Shown here piece by piece: positions 1 through 11,380 of a stretch of 64,000 bases of DNA; positions within the stretch are counted from its first letter, which is position 1; each line of letters opens with the position of its first letter. This stretch comes from Trifolium pratense. Its lineage: Eukaryota; Streptophyta; Magnoliopsida; Fabales; Fabaceae. The DNA is taken from NCBI RefSeq assembly GCF_020283565.1, contig NC_060060.1, positions 68,743,257 through 68,807,256 of the forward strand, written 5' to 3'. Under the pieces are notes generated by a model, which searched no databases, was not told where the DNA came from, and saw nothing but the letters and a program-made list of their open reading frames with translations. Position numbers and translations under genes: made by a program.

Positions 1-560
1 TACTCTCCTATCCCTTTCTTCTTTTAGCTCAGAAGTAGCATGGTGTTTTGTGCTGTCTCTAGATGCTACTAGTATTTTCCATTTGATTATTTATAGAGAA
101 GGTAATAATCAAAAAAGGAAAGGGGTAATAATTTATTGATCATAATTTATAGTAAAGAAAAGCATGGGATGATGCTGTGGTGTTTGGCCCACAAAAGGTT
201 TTCTTTTCATTGAGAATTTCTTTTGCATCTCCTGGCCTTTTCAAGTGCCCCTGAGTTTTCAATTTTACTTCATTTGTTGGTTGGTTAAGCAGTGAGAGGG
301 TAAAATCGTAAACATTGGGAAAAAAACCGTTTGCTACCTAGTGAACTGAGTTCGCATTTTAAGAATCAAAGTTATTGGCACTGGAAAAAAAGTCCTTCTT
401 CAATCAAACTGTGCTGACACGTGACCAAATTTGATTGGCTACTTGTGTGGTTGCAACATAGCATCAACGAATCACAAGCCTTGGTGAATTTTGGTAATTG
501 CTTTCACTCACATTCTCTCATTCTCACATTCGGTCAATTTTTTCTTGTGTTATTTTTCAT
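1..560. other. unassigned AT-rich sequence
   Basis: No coding region, RNA gene or clear repeat is recognised here. The short open frame at 421-693 has no family resemblance and overlaps the edge of the Mutator transposase remnant on the other strand, so it is not taken as a gene. Confidence 0.5.
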
Positions 561-967
561 CGTTTTGTTTGTAAAGGGCCCACAATTCGTCGTTAGTTAC
601 TCATATCGTTCATATCGGTGTTCAACAATGCACACTGCAATTTTGTCGCGTATAACTCGATCGATCTCTTCATACTGTACTGAGAGAAAATAGAGAACAT
701 GGTTCTCACATCATCTTCGTTCTCATGTTGGTGTACGTAACGCGTCCATCTGAGCCAACCGACAAACGACGATACTCAATACAGGCCACCCTTCTTGAGA
801 CGGCCGTTGAGTTGGTCTGGTTGGTACTTCAGATCAACCAACTTAAAATCGACGTGGATCCTACAAAAACTCGGCTCCTCATTGTTGTAGTAGACTGCAA
901 CTAGGTGAGTGTTCTTTTGGAATGTAAAAATGTCCATTTTTTTGAGTTGTAATGAAAAATTAACCAC
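561..967 (-). pseudogene. Mutator-like transposase N-terminal fragment
   Basis: Minus-strand remnant of the N-terminal region of a plant Mutator (MuDR/MULE) transposase. The 63-codon frame at 776-967 contains a QLNGRL block. After a frameshift near 790, a second frame carries a block like RRVASIEYRRLS, then SDGRVTYTN and FSLS with an ELYAT-type motif. In legume MULE proteins these blocks occur in this order ahead of the zinc finger and DDE domain. Neither of those domains is visible here, so this is a scrap rather than a working transposase. Seen directly: the order of blocks and the frame change. Family assignment is from general knowledge of legume MULE proteins and would need a protein search to confirm. 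Confidence 0.5.
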
Positions 968-1446
968 ACATGTTTATTTATAGTAGTTCTGGTGCATTAT
1001 AGACCACACAAACTGTCTTGTGCGTTGCAGATCACACATTTGTGTATTGTCATGGTTCGCTACCTACCTAGAGCAATGTGTTATTTCATCTAGGTGTCCT
1101 GACGGGTGTAAACGTTGGGGTTGGGTTACTAAAATAGTCACTCGCTACGTAACCTGCGAATTAAGTTTGCTATTTAAGTAACGAGGTGGGAGGCAATTTG
1201 GTCATTTTGCAGGGTGCACGAGAAATAGTGGGGACGCGAAAAGAAAAACTTCTTTCCATTTAGCCTATTGGGGTAAATCAAACAAAGAACGTGTTTCTAA
1301 GGTGTTGAGGCACCCTTTTCAACAAAAATTTATATACAAGACTCAAAGCGGACAATACCTCAGAAATGCAATGTTTTGGGTTTGAGTTTAGAACAACTTA
1401 CAATTTTAATACACATACATGGTCAAGTCTATGGTGCACCGGTAGA
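968..1446. other. unassigned sequence
   Basis: About 480 bases with no recognisable gene. It may be the 5' flank of the Mutator remnant to its left, but no terminal inverted repeat was found. Confidence 0.4.
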
Positions 1447-1550
1447 ACAAGTTTTTTATCATGTATAAATTTATTTTTATTATTAGATTAATAAGTCTCA
1501 TATCAGAATCTAATGATAAAAATAAACTTGTGCAAAACTTGTGCATAATG
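1447..1550. repeat. small imperfect inverted repeat (MITE-like)
   Basis: Two arms of about 40 bases (roughly 1447-1489 and 1507-1550) are imperfect reverse complements around a 17-base loop. Each arm has an ACAAGTTT-type end and an A/T-rich stem ending AATCTAAT. It lies directly against the left end of the CACTA-like element. No target-site duplication could be defined. Confidence 0.45.
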
Positions 1551-2623
1551 AAAGACTTATACTAGTGCAGAAAGGGGATTCCACTACTGGCCAAACGGAC
1601 TTTCCACTACTGGCCGTGGCCGTAGTGAATGCTGGCGTCGTTGTAAGTCCAGACTTTCCACGTCGGTTCTTTTAATACCCGTCGTGGTATGTATATTTCT
1701 TCTTTAATTATTATTTAAAATTATGGACTTTCCACGTCGGTTTTGCCAATTACCCGTAGTGGTATGTATGGGATTCCACGTCGGTTATAATGAATAACAG
1801 TAGTGGTATGTATGGTTTCAAATTTATTTAATATAAATCATGTGGATTCCACTACGGGTATTTACACATATCCGTAGTGGTATGTATGGTTTTCCAGTTT
1901 TTTTTTAAAGAAATGGGGATTCCACTACGGGTCATTACCTTTACCCGTAGTGGTATGCTTAGTTTTCACGTCTGTTTATTATAAATACCAGTAGTGGTAT
2001 GTTAGTTCTATTTTTTTATTTTTTTTGTTTTTTTGTAGCTTCCTGTGCATTAATTATATTTTCCGGCGCAGAAATTATACAACATAATTTCAAGTCACTG
2101 GTAGCTAATAACGCACAAGAAAATTGACATAATTCCGAATATTATTTTCCACAAGTCATTGTCAATTCCTAACAAGCTAACAAAGTTACATTCAACACAT
2201 TAGAAGTCAATGCTTAACATTATCACTAATTAATTCCAAGTCTAATTCCAAGTAGACAGCCCATTAATATGAAAAGCCAAAACTCTATCCATAGAACCAA
2301 CTAATTTACCACCAATGAAAACAACAGGAAGCTAGCTATAGTGATGTTGAATCACTCCAAAATCATACATTTATATTAACAATATTTAAATTAAATATAG
2401 ACAAAAGCATTCAACAAAGTGGATTTTCCTATATTGCAATTTACATAAAATAAATGCAAGGTTTGTTTTCAATACTATCTCTTAACTGCAAAAGCCTAGA
2501 AACTGAGATAATCAATAATACAAGTCATTTAGTATATAGTACACCCTCATAGAATCAATAAACTCTTGCTACAACAACTCCCAGTAACTGATTATTATTA
2601 ACTATTAATATATCTAATAATCT

Positions 2624-2943
2624 TTAAGCATTAAAATCAATATACACCTCGAGTCTACGTGTATGTGTCCGCAACTGCTCAACAGATCCTGATCGAAATG
2701 CATCACAAGCAGCCATCATGACTTTATCGTCGTGTTCCAGAAGCCAGTTAACAATAAAAGAATCTAATTCAGCAATATTACCTCTGAAACATAGATGAAA
2801 ACCAACCCTTCTTTTTTGGCATCAGACTTGCTATTCTTCTCGGCATCATCGTCATCATCATTCTCTTCATCCTCACTATCACAACTTTGGTAAAATTCTC
2901 CACGAGAAAATGGGGCAGCAGAGGGAATTCCAACATAAGTCAT
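2624..2943 (-). pseudogene. unknown acidic protein fragment inside the CACTA-like element
   Basis: Minus-strand coding remnant. It starts at an ATG at 2943 (MTYVGIPSAAP), runs through an acidic stretch (DSEDEENDDDDDAE) to GLVFIYVSE, then continues in a shifted frame as a well-formed block with NWLLEHDDKVMMAACDAFR and RTHTRRLEVYIDFN, ending at a stop at 2624-2626. The frame change near 2783 could be a decayed splice site or a one-base deletion. The family is not recognised. It could be a captured host exon or an accessory protein of the transposon. Protein-like composition and a natural stop support its having once been coding. Confidence 0.4.
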
Positions 2944-3405
2944 TCTAAAATCACAAATAACATCACATCAAATCTACCATAAAAGTCAAAACGTATTAAC
3001 AACATAAGTCAAAAACTATTAAAAAATGTCAAAGCTAATACAATCATTTGTCTCTAACCATCACCTTAGCACACATAAATGTATAAAGAATCACATGCTG
3101 CTTTTTACATGTTACCCTGCTAAACCATTGCCATTGAAATTTCAATTCATAAATCAATGGTTAGTGTTGTTTCTATGTATGGTACACAAATTTTACCATT
3201 TGTGCATCCTAAACGTCACCCTTTCTGATCAAAAGATAGTGATATACACACCTGATTTCACATTGATATTTCCAAGATATACATATTGAAAGGACTATCA
3301 CAGGACAAAATAGATCATCATACATAGTGAAAATAGTTGTACACTATTGCACAAAATTAAGAATATAGCAGCAAAAAGTATTGTAGTTTTTCCGTTGTTA
3401 CAAAC

Positions 3406-3705
3406 CTAGGAGTAAGATGTCTTGGCATTGCCTCGAACAATTTCAACCTTTTGAGCCAAATCTTGCTTCTTTAACCTTTTATTAGACACTTTTTCAAACT
3501 TCTGAATCCTGTTTTCAAGATCATAACCTTTCCATTGATGTCTCTCAAACATATGGAAGTAAAACAAGGTGTTAGGCCATGAGATTGTGATTTCTCCTTC
3601 CTCACTTGATTGTGATTTCTTCCACCAATCATAGCATCTAGAAGTAATATTTGGCTGTCTAGAACACAATTGAATACACAAATTTATATCCACTAACTCA
3701 TCCAA
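3406..3705 (-). CDS. hypothetical 99-codon ORF inside the CACTA-like element
   Basis: Open frame on the same strand as the acidic fragment at 2624-2943 and about 460 bases upstream of it, so it may be an earlier exon of the same remnant. It contains a WWKKSQSSEEGE segment and a basic C-terminal part (KRLKKQDLAQKVEIVRG) that looks like protein rather than chance sequence. No domain is recognised. Confidence that it is or was coding is low to moderate. Confidence 0.25.
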   Translation of the reverse strand: MDELVDINLCIQLCSRQPNITSRCYDWWKKSQSSEEGEITISWPNTLFYFHMFERHQWKGYDLENRIQKFEKVSNKRLKKQDLAQKVEIVRGNAKTSYS

Positions 3706-5760
3706 AGATCTTTCTTATAAAGAGAAAACTTAACAGACCCTCAAACATCGAGAAAACGAAAGTAACCTTCATGTCTAGTATAGACATCTGATTGTGTATT
3801 GTGATATACTCAATTTGTATCAGTACTACATCTCTTCTGTTGGTCTTAATATCTCATTTCGTAGAACAAGTTCATGTACTATCTTCCATATAATTAACTT
3901 ACATAGTAACAATATATTGGAGATGTATTATGATTAAACTCAACAGTTTAAAGAAAAAGTACATCAAATTACTCATGATGAAGTCAGGAAATAGTTATGC
4001 TTCATTTCAGCTAGAAAGCTCAAGTATTGATATACAACAAAATAGCTTTAATTCCAAAATTGGTAAAACATGGCAAAATATGTGTTAGTGATATAAGATG
4101 AAAGATTGATTGAGCTGAGAATGGAACCTTCTTAAGCTTGACTATTCATGAAAAATTGATTTTATTTATAACAAATATATTGACTCTCTAAGTTCAGTTT
4201 CCATTTCTATTAAGGTAATTTGAGCCAATAATAAATTACTAAATACTTGTCTTTACTTTTAAGCTTGTAGGAAAGCCAAATGAAAGAGCTTTGGAATCTT
4301 ATATTTACCTTTAAGCTTGTAGGAAAGTTCTTCATATACAAGTGCTCCAAATTCAAAGTAGTATCTAATTTAGTGGAAATAGACCTGCATAAAAGCACCT
4401 CCTGGAACCAGTATCCAAATTCACTGCAAAAATCAAATGAAAGCATTAAATCATGATACACAAAATAAATGAGTCAAGTTTCTAAAGTACCAGAACATAA
4501 ATGATTGCATCAAGGTCTGAAAAACAAAAACCAAAAGAATAAAGTAGAAACTAAATTAATTAGACTAGCACTTAATCAGTGAATGATACTTTTTTTCAAT
4601 GACTAAGAATTCCAACATATTAGACTAGCACTTTATCAACTTTGCAGGTTCTAGCAGAAGAGGTTAGGTGCCTTTCCAAGCTCAAGAAGTCTTGCCACTG
4701 CCTCATCTGTTAAAATCTGCCGAAACAAATCACCCCTTTTTTATAAATCCCCAGTTTCAATTCCTAATCATTTCAAGTAAGCATTTAGAATGTTCACCAA
4801 CAAGAACTGAAAAAGCTATATACCAGTTATGCTTCTGTTTTAATTTATTTTCTTTTTCCCCTCTTTACAAATTAAATCCAACCAATATACAAAAATTCCT
4901 TAACACAAATCACAAAACCTATATACCAGTTTTTCAGAAAATAGATACTCATCACTCTCTTATTACTTTGTAGACCGCAAAATATACAAATTTTGCAGTC
5001 TCCGCAGTAACATCACAACAACATTGCACTCTCTTGTTACACTTGTTTATACTATGTTTATGATATAAACAAATGACATGAACAAAAGTCTCAAAACACA
5101 AATTGCCACCCGATATCCGTTCCAATTTCAGCTGCTTACCTCTTTCAACACGTTTCCATTCCGATTTCAGCCGCTTGCCTCTTTCAAAACATTTCTATCC
5201 CGATTTAAGATCCACGAGATCATCTTCAACATGTTTCTGCTTACCTCCCTCAACATTGCTTTCCTGCAACAAAACTCTATCCATCGATCAAGAGATATTC
5301 GATTTCAAAGAATCAATCGCATAATGGGATACGAAAACCCCAATTGCATAAACCCTAAAAAGAGAAATTAGAACGAAGATAAATACCTGAGAACACGATT
5401 TGGGGTTGGCCGGTTTCCAGAAAACGAAAATGAAGAATGAGAACACGATTTGAGGAAGAACGAATAGGTTGGCCGGTTTCAAGAAGAACGAAGAATGAAG
5501 AACATATCCAAGAAGAAAAACACGATTTGGGGTTTCAAAGAGTAGAAGAAGAACACGATTTGGGGTAAAGAGAAGAAGAAGAACACGATTTAGGGATTTG
5601 GGATTTCAAAGAGAAGAAGAAGATCACGATTTAGGGATTTAGGGATTTGAACATATTGTGTTTGTGGTTTGCTGCGCGTACGTAGAAGAAGTCAAGAAGA
5701 TCGATTGAACGATTTAGGGATTTGAGGGCAAAAAACAATTTTTTAATACTCAAGTTGGGA
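3706..5760. other. CACTA-like interior, no recognised gene
   Basis: A/T-rich sequence with short chance frames only. At 5400-5640 a purine-rich stretch repeats variants of GAAGAAGAACACGATTT about six times. A comparable GAAGAAAACACGATT stretch occurs near the right end of the second CACTA element (57420-57440), suggesting related promoter-proximal sequence. Confidence 0.4.
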
Positions 5761-5976
5761 TTTAACTTCCGTGGAACTTAAAACAGTAGTGAAATCCTTT
5801 TAAAATGAACTTTTCACTACTGCTTTAAGAAAACCAGTAGTGAAATCCCTTGCCAATGAACTTTTCACTACTGCTTTAAGAAAACCAGTAGTGAAATCCT
5901 TTGGGCAATTGTGTTTCACTTCTGGTATTCAGATATCAGTAGTGGAATCTCTAAACCAAAACTCTTTTTTCTAGTA

Positions 5977-6200
5977 TATATTTAACTTGTAGTGTTGTGC
6001 ACGACCATATAATAGTCATATAAAATGTATTGACCATGCACATTTCATGAAATGAATTTGTTGATAAGCAACTAGTGACCTCACCCTCCTCATCCAGTAA
6101 GATACTTTCTAAAATATCCAAACACAACCTCACCATCATTCACTTCACTACAAATCCACACACACAAATAAAAGATAGCAATAGCATTCAACAACAAAAC
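5977..6200. other. short unassigned stretch
   Basis: Sequence between the CACTA-like element and the small signal-peptide frame. It could hold a promoter for that frame, but no clear TATA box stands out. Confidence 0.3.
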
Positions 6201-6281
6201 ATGACCATCACTAACTACACTCCTCTGTTATTCTTCTGCTTCATAATCTCCCATGTACTTAGCAATGTGGAAATACATTAA
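6201..6281 (+). CDS. possible first exon of a small secreted peptide
   Basis: A frame starting at ATG 6201 in the favourable context AACATGACC encodes 26 residues: MTITNYTPLLFFCFIISH, then VLSNVEIH and a stop. The hydrophobic core and the small residues after it look like an eukaryotic signal peptide, as in first exons of small secreted peptides. The sequence just downstream gives way to the truncated end of the gypsy remnant, so any second exon may have been lost. There is no mature peptide in view and no family can be named. A chance frame is a real alternative. Confidence 0.25.
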   Translation: MTITNYTPLLFFCFIISHVLSNVEIH

Positions 6282-6381
6282 GGTACACAAAAATACCATG
6301 TTTCACTTTTTCTATGTTTTATTTCTCATATAATTCTTCTTTGAAACTTATGTTTATCATTGTGTTAGCAGACCCTTCAAC

Positions 6382-8070
6382 TCAAACTCTACATTCATTC
6401 CATGAAGACATAAATTCAAATGGCTCAATGGATCTTTTAGTGAAAGCAGAACATGTGTAAGGAGGCCCAAGCTTCAATTCAGCCACATTGACATCACTGT
6501 CCTCAAATTCTGAGTATTCATCATCAACTTCATAATCAATTTCATTGCCATAAGAGTCAATAAAAGTAATTTCTTTCTTTTTCTGAAACTTAGAATTTCT
6601 AACTTTTTCAGCTTTTAACCTTTCGATCTATCTAACCCTGTCAGCTAATTGTGACATGTCTCGAAGGTATTGCGTATCTAGTTTCTTCCTAATCGAATAG
6701 TCTATGCCACCAGCAGCCATTTCGACTAGCTCATGCTCAGGCACTTGGGTGAAACACCTAGCCTTCAGCAAACAAAACCTATTTAAATAATCATCAACTG
6801 ACTCTTGGTTTTTTCGCTTGACACTAGCCAACTCCTTAAGACTTATCTTGGTTTGGCCCATATAAAATTGCTCATGAAAAACTCTTTCTAATTGGGCCCA
6901 ACTATGAATCGAATTAGGAGGCAGCGTTGTAAACCAAGTAAAAGCATTCTTGGTGAGCGAATTAGGAAAATACTTCATTCGCAAATTCTCATTATTTGCC
7001 AAATTGCCAGATTCAGCTAAGTACCTAGCAATGTGCTCAACAGTCGACTCACTAGTATCCCAGCAAACTTAGTATACTTTGGGACTTTCCAACCCCTTGG
7101 TAACTCTGTTTGTAACACATACTCAGTTAATGCAGAGACAAAATTAGGCCTTCGACATCCTGTGTTCAGGCCATTTTGGGCCAGAATCGTTTCAACTAAA
7201 TTAGTCAAGTTATTTTGGCCAAGTAGATTATTATTCTGAACCTCTCGAACCACCTCATCAGCATCTTGGTTTCTCCTAACCATGACTACTGGAGGATTGT
7301 GATTAACCATTGGAGGATTTTGGTTAACTATTGGAGGATTTTGATTGACCTCATATGGGTAATGAGTTTCTTCTTGCACCATTGGTGCTGGTGCTGGTGC
7401 TAGGTTTGGAACTGTTTCGTTGGCCACATAAGTTGGCCTTTGTTGCACCGGAGTTGCAGACATAAGTTGGCCTTTGTTGCACCGGAGTTGCAGGCAATAT
7501 TACTTGTGGAGTAAACTGATTTACTCTTGGTGGTGGGGGAGGTGTACCAAAAAAATCAGCAATTCGACTCATTTGAAATGCTAACATTTGGTAACTTTCA
7601 TTGGTATTTTGAATTAATGGATTAAACACAGTACCAATTTGCTGCGTCAAAAGGTTAACCATTTCATGATTACTCTAATCCATTTGTTGTCTTAATGACA
7701 ACACAGACGCAGTAGTTAATGGCTGGGAAGTTACTCTAGGAGAAGTATACCTATCAGGCTCGAACACTGGCATACCTTGAAAACCAGGTGTAGGGGGAGG
7801 CCCATACATAGGATTGAACACTGAAGATACTTTTGGACGTCCATAACCGGCAGTTACAGACGAGAATGCCATAGTTGTTATTGGCATAGTTGGAATGACA
7901 TCATGAACACTCGAGACTGCAGGACTAGAAACTACTGAAGCAGTAATTGAACTAGTCGTACTCGAACTCTGTGCAGATGGATCGAATCCTCCACTTGAAC
8001 TTCCTTCACTACTCATTGCGCTAGAACTTTGGTTCTTATTAGAATTATATATTTGAGTAGTTCTAACCAT
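6382..8070 (-). pseudogene. Ty3/gypsy gag pseudogene
   Basis: Minus-strand gag of an LTR retrotransposon. It begins at ATG 8070 (MVRTTQIYNSNK) with a Ser-rich N-terminus, then a Pro/Asn-rich linker. The Retrotrans_gag core lies at about 6640-7060, with blocks such as KNAFTWFTTLP, SWAQLERVFHEQF and ESVDDYLNRFC. An acidic tail follows and ends at about 6382. Four lesions are visible: an in-frame TAG at 7675-7677; a 34-base tandem duplication at 7426-7493 that shifts the frame; a one-base loss near 7063; and an in-frame TAG at 6628-6630. No protease, RT or integrase follows, so the element is truncated. It lies downstream of its primer site and LTR to the right. Confidence 0.88.
7426..7493. repeat. 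34-bp tandem duplication in gag
   Basis: Two consecutive copies (7426-7459 and 7460-7493) of a 34-base unit beginning ACATAAGTTGGCC appear identical by eye. Since 34 is not a multiple of three, the duplication breaks the gag frame and repeats the QQRPTYV coding segment. Confidence 0.9.
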
Positions 8071-8146
8071 AACCTAACGACGGTTACGAAAAGAAAACAA
8101 GTCTCTCATTCCACAATACAAAAGTTATTAAACAAACACAAAACCA

Positions 8147-8166
8147 GTCCCACTAGGCGTGCCAAT
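8147..8166 (-). promoter_or_regulatory. primer binding site of the gypsy remnant
   Basis: On the minus strand TGGCACGCCTAGTGGGAC follows the LTR end after a two-base spacer and starts with TGG as a tRNA-complementary primer site does. It lies between the LTR (right) and the gag start (left), where it should be for a minus-strand element. The matching tRNA was not identified. Confidence 0.6.
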
Positions 8167-8167
8167 T

Positions 8168-8881
8168 TGTTTACACTGAAATTTGCTAAACAACCGCTAG
8201 TTTAAGTATTTAAACTCGAGAGATCAACTAGTAAATCTCAGGCCAATTTTGTGTTTTGTTTGCTTAAGAAAATGTTTGAATGTTCGTCAAAAAGTTCAAC
8301 AAACACTTAAGAATTAAATCTTGTGCAAATAATAAAGGAAAATGCTAATTCGAATCGCCTCGAAGCAGCAGTTTCATGGAAAAAATATCAAGTAAAGCTA
8401 AGTAACATTGCTGGAAAGTAAATTGAATTGAATTAAAAGCAATTACAAAGTAAATGGTTCACAAAACATACATCTTCTCTTCAGAATTCCGTTCGTTCGA
8501 TCGCTGAGTACTTAGAATTTTCAGAGAAAATTTTGTATAATATTTTGTGACCTCGATTCCTAGTGAAAAACTACTATAAATACTATGGCAAAATGATAAC
8601 TGCTCCTTGATCATCTTAACGCTCCTCGCTTTGCCACGTACACCCATGTTCTCTACGTTCGAATCTCCTTTCTTCAGCGCGCACCAATTCTCTATTGGGC
8701 TGTTGTTGGTTCTTTTGGGCCTGGATCAACTGGCCCTTCGATCTGTTTCGCCTTTTTGACGCGCCTCTTGGCGCATTGCCACTCAGGAACCACGCTTCGA
8801 CGCCTTCGAAACTCCTTTCCGCTTCGACACGCTTGAAGCTTCAAAAAATATTTAAAGGCTTATTTTGACAATATAACCTCA
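8168..8881 (-). mobile_element. LTR of the gypsy remnant
   Basis: Region between the primer site and the next insertion. The inner border reads ...TGTAAACA on the minus strand just before the primer site. The outer border is uncertain. The reading TGAGG... at 8881 is one option. Another is that the true end lies beyond the Athila-like insertion near 23056 (TGGTGGGTCC on the minus strand), which would mean that element landed inside this LTR. No second copy of this LTR exists in the window. A TATTTATAG promoter-like box lies at about 8574-8582 (minus). Confidence 0.55.
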
Positions 8882-8895
8882 AATAAATATTGGAC

Positions 8896-10237
8896 TGTTA
8901 GTAGTACAAAAGTAAGTATGTTTTTATCGTCTCCACAGGGAGTGGTGCGATATCGATGCCGTTCAACAATTAATATAATTTCAAGTAAAGGGTTTTCAGA
9001 GTTTGTTTATGAGAAAGTACGAAAATATGGTGATGGTGGAGAAATGATGAAAATCACAGAGAGATAAGTTTGCTGGGATTAGATTTCATTAACTCATTCA
9101 TTTGTATTTCCCTAATCAGTTATATAGATTTTAGCCATCTACCAATATTATCACGTATCGCTCGTCATACGTTTCCGTGTCCGGATAACGTCGAGATATC
9201 TATTGTACCTATTAACCTCTGATGTCTCGGATGATCAATCAATACAATAGCATTAAGATCCGATACAAAAAGTGAATATTAAACCTAAATCTATGTCTAG
9301 AATTTAGTGTTCAATAGATGTTATCCTATTTCTTTGGATTCAAAAAGTATATGTCTATAACAATTCAAATCCAAGGATAAAACATTGAAATCAAAGATAA
9401 TATCAACATTAATAGATAATCTAAAATCATACATAACACCATGATCAAGATAAATACATACTAATAGAGTAAATTACATCTAATCCCAACAAAAGAGAGA
9501 TTAACTATTCATTTTCATGATAGTTTTATAAAAGATAAGAAGAAAAGAGAGATGAACAAACATCAATGATGATTTCCCAACAAAAGTTGTAGATCCACCC
9601 TCAAATCCCTTTAAATCTGCCTCCTTGGGTCTCTCTCTGCTTCTGGACGTGTTTTTGAGTGTTTAGAGTGGATTGGATGTGAATGGGATATGAAAAAATG
9701 AAGTCTGGTGGCCTTTTATAAGTGACAGAAAAGTGGATCTTCCCTTAGCGACGGAACTGTTCGCTTAGCGACGAAGGTTTCTTCACCCTGAAGTACTCTT
9801 TAACCGCCACAGCTTCGCTGGCTCTCGCTACAGCTCGCTCAGCGACCGCCTCTCGCTATCCCTCGATATCTCTCGCTATCTCTCGCTACAGCTCATCCTG
9901 CCACTGACTTGACTCGCTATCCCTCGCTATCTCTCGCTTAGCGACGACACTAATTTTTCTGCATTTTCTGACAGCTTGCGTCATTTTGTCTGTCGCTTTG
10001 ACGTCGCTTAGCCAACAACTCATACTCAAAATTTTGTTCTCTTCATTCCAAATTCCATTAAATCCAAATTTTCCTACAAAAAGTGTTGGAATTAGATAGA
10101 AATAGCAAAAATAACTAATTTTCTCATTAAAACTAATATTTACAATTAGTTGGTTTTTTTATATGAAATTACTTTTACAATAAGTCAATAAGTGCTTAAA
10201 ATATATATGTAAAATTACCAATTTTTGGCACTTATCA
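8896..10237 (-). repeat. 3' LTR of the Athila-like element
   Basis: Downstream LTR of the minus-strand element, colinear with 21706-23047. It contains a run of short motifs built on CGCTTAGCGAC and TCTCGCTATC between about 9740 and 10010. A TTTTATAAG box at about 9714-9722 lies on the plus strand, not the element's own strand. Confidence 0.93.
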
Positions 10238-10256
10238 ACTCTCCCCAACTTAGAAC
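10238..10256 (-). promoter_or_regulatory. polypurine tract of the Athila-like element
   Basis: On the minus strand AAGTTGGGGAGAGT directly precedes the 3' LTR start TGATAAGTGCC. This is the expected plus-strand primer for reverse transcription. Confidence 0.8.
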
Positions 10257-11375
10257 TTTGTTTGTCCTCAAACAAAAGTCCAAAATATAAACTCTCAAAA
10301 CATTGGTTCAAACATCATTTGTGCATAGTTCATTCAAGCTTTGCAATCAATCAAAAAATTTGGATTTACCTCATTGTTTGCATGATTCGATGTGTTGCAA
10401 GTTCAGAATCAATCATTCATAATCATCAAAGAATCAAATCATGAATTTGAAATAGTCTCAAAACTCAAGTAAGATTTCAAGCTTTCCAAATCAACAAGAT
10501 AATCAACTAGAATCACAATTCTCACAAGTGTTTCTACTCAAGGGTGTAGTGTTTCTCTCAATCCAAGCAATGTGTTCACAACAAATCAATTCAAACATAC
10601 ATCTCAACATAATCACAAGACATGTTATCAATCATGGATTACTAAGGTCTTTCTTAAGCTTGTAATGGGGCTGGGCTACAAGAAATCATTGTTTTTCTTT
10701 GGATTCAAAAAGCCTTAAGGATAAGAGAGCACAAAATCTTCAAAAATTCATCTTATGATTCATTTACTCCTTTTCACTTTCCCCATATTTCCATTTGTGG
10801 TGATTCTTTTATTTTGACACTTTTTTACATAGAATTTCTTTCTTTTCTCATTTCTTTTGAATTTCATTTGTGTCATGCAATTCTTTTATTCATTTTTTTT
10901 TCACAAATTTTTCTTTTCTTTTTCAATCACCACAACACTACTTTTCAAACCATTATTTATCTTTCAACCTACTTCTCCCCAACTTGAATCTTGACATAAC
11001 CTTCATTGAAATACACTTGCTCTCTTATCCTAAGACAAGGGTAGAGTAGTTGTTTTTCTTTTCTTTTGGTTTCAGGGTTCACAAAACAAATAAATTTTCA
11101 AAATTTTTTTGGCTCAAGGGGGTAGCAAAGGATCACACTAACTCACAAGGTAGGTTATATTTTGGCTTAAGTGGTTAACACTCAAAAAAGAAACAAGGCC
11201 TTGATCATTTCCATGACTTCAAACACATCAAGTAATAGCAAGATTCAGTTAAAATCAACAGAGTTAAACATAATTGTCGGCTCTCAAATATATAAATAAT
11301 GGAAGGTTCACACAATCTCACCCGGCTAGGTCTACGTGATTCATAATCAATCAATCATGTTAAGAAGGAATGAAT
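10257..11375 (-). other. non-coding interior of the Athila-like element (3' part)
   Basis: About 1.1 kb of A/T-rich sequence with no open frame of note between the polypurine tract and the copia insertion. It is retrotransposon interior and contains no pol domains. Confidence 0.6.
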
Positions 11376-11380
11376 GAAAT

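Larger units (their letters stand above)
1560..5976. mobile_element. CACTA-like DNA transposon, about 4.4 kb
   Basis: Both ends read TACTAG inward (TACTAGTGCAGAAA at the left; TACTAGAAAAAAG from the right), one base off the usual CACTA start. Just inside, both ends carry many subterminal copies of a CCACTACTGG / CAGTAGTGG type motif: about ten alternating copies in 1580-2000 and about six in 5770-5945. Clustered subterminal repeats of this kind are typical of CACTA (En/Spm) elements. A clean 3-bp target duplication is not seen (TTA on the left, TAT on the right). The interior is A/T rich with minus-strand coding remnants. No DDE transposase was recognised, so it is probably non-autonomous. 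Confidence 0.65.

Noticed and set aside
8941..9067. Coding frame shared by both Athila-like LTRs (as at 21575-21877)
   Set aside because: Lies across the LTR border on the strand opposite to the element; no protein resemblance.
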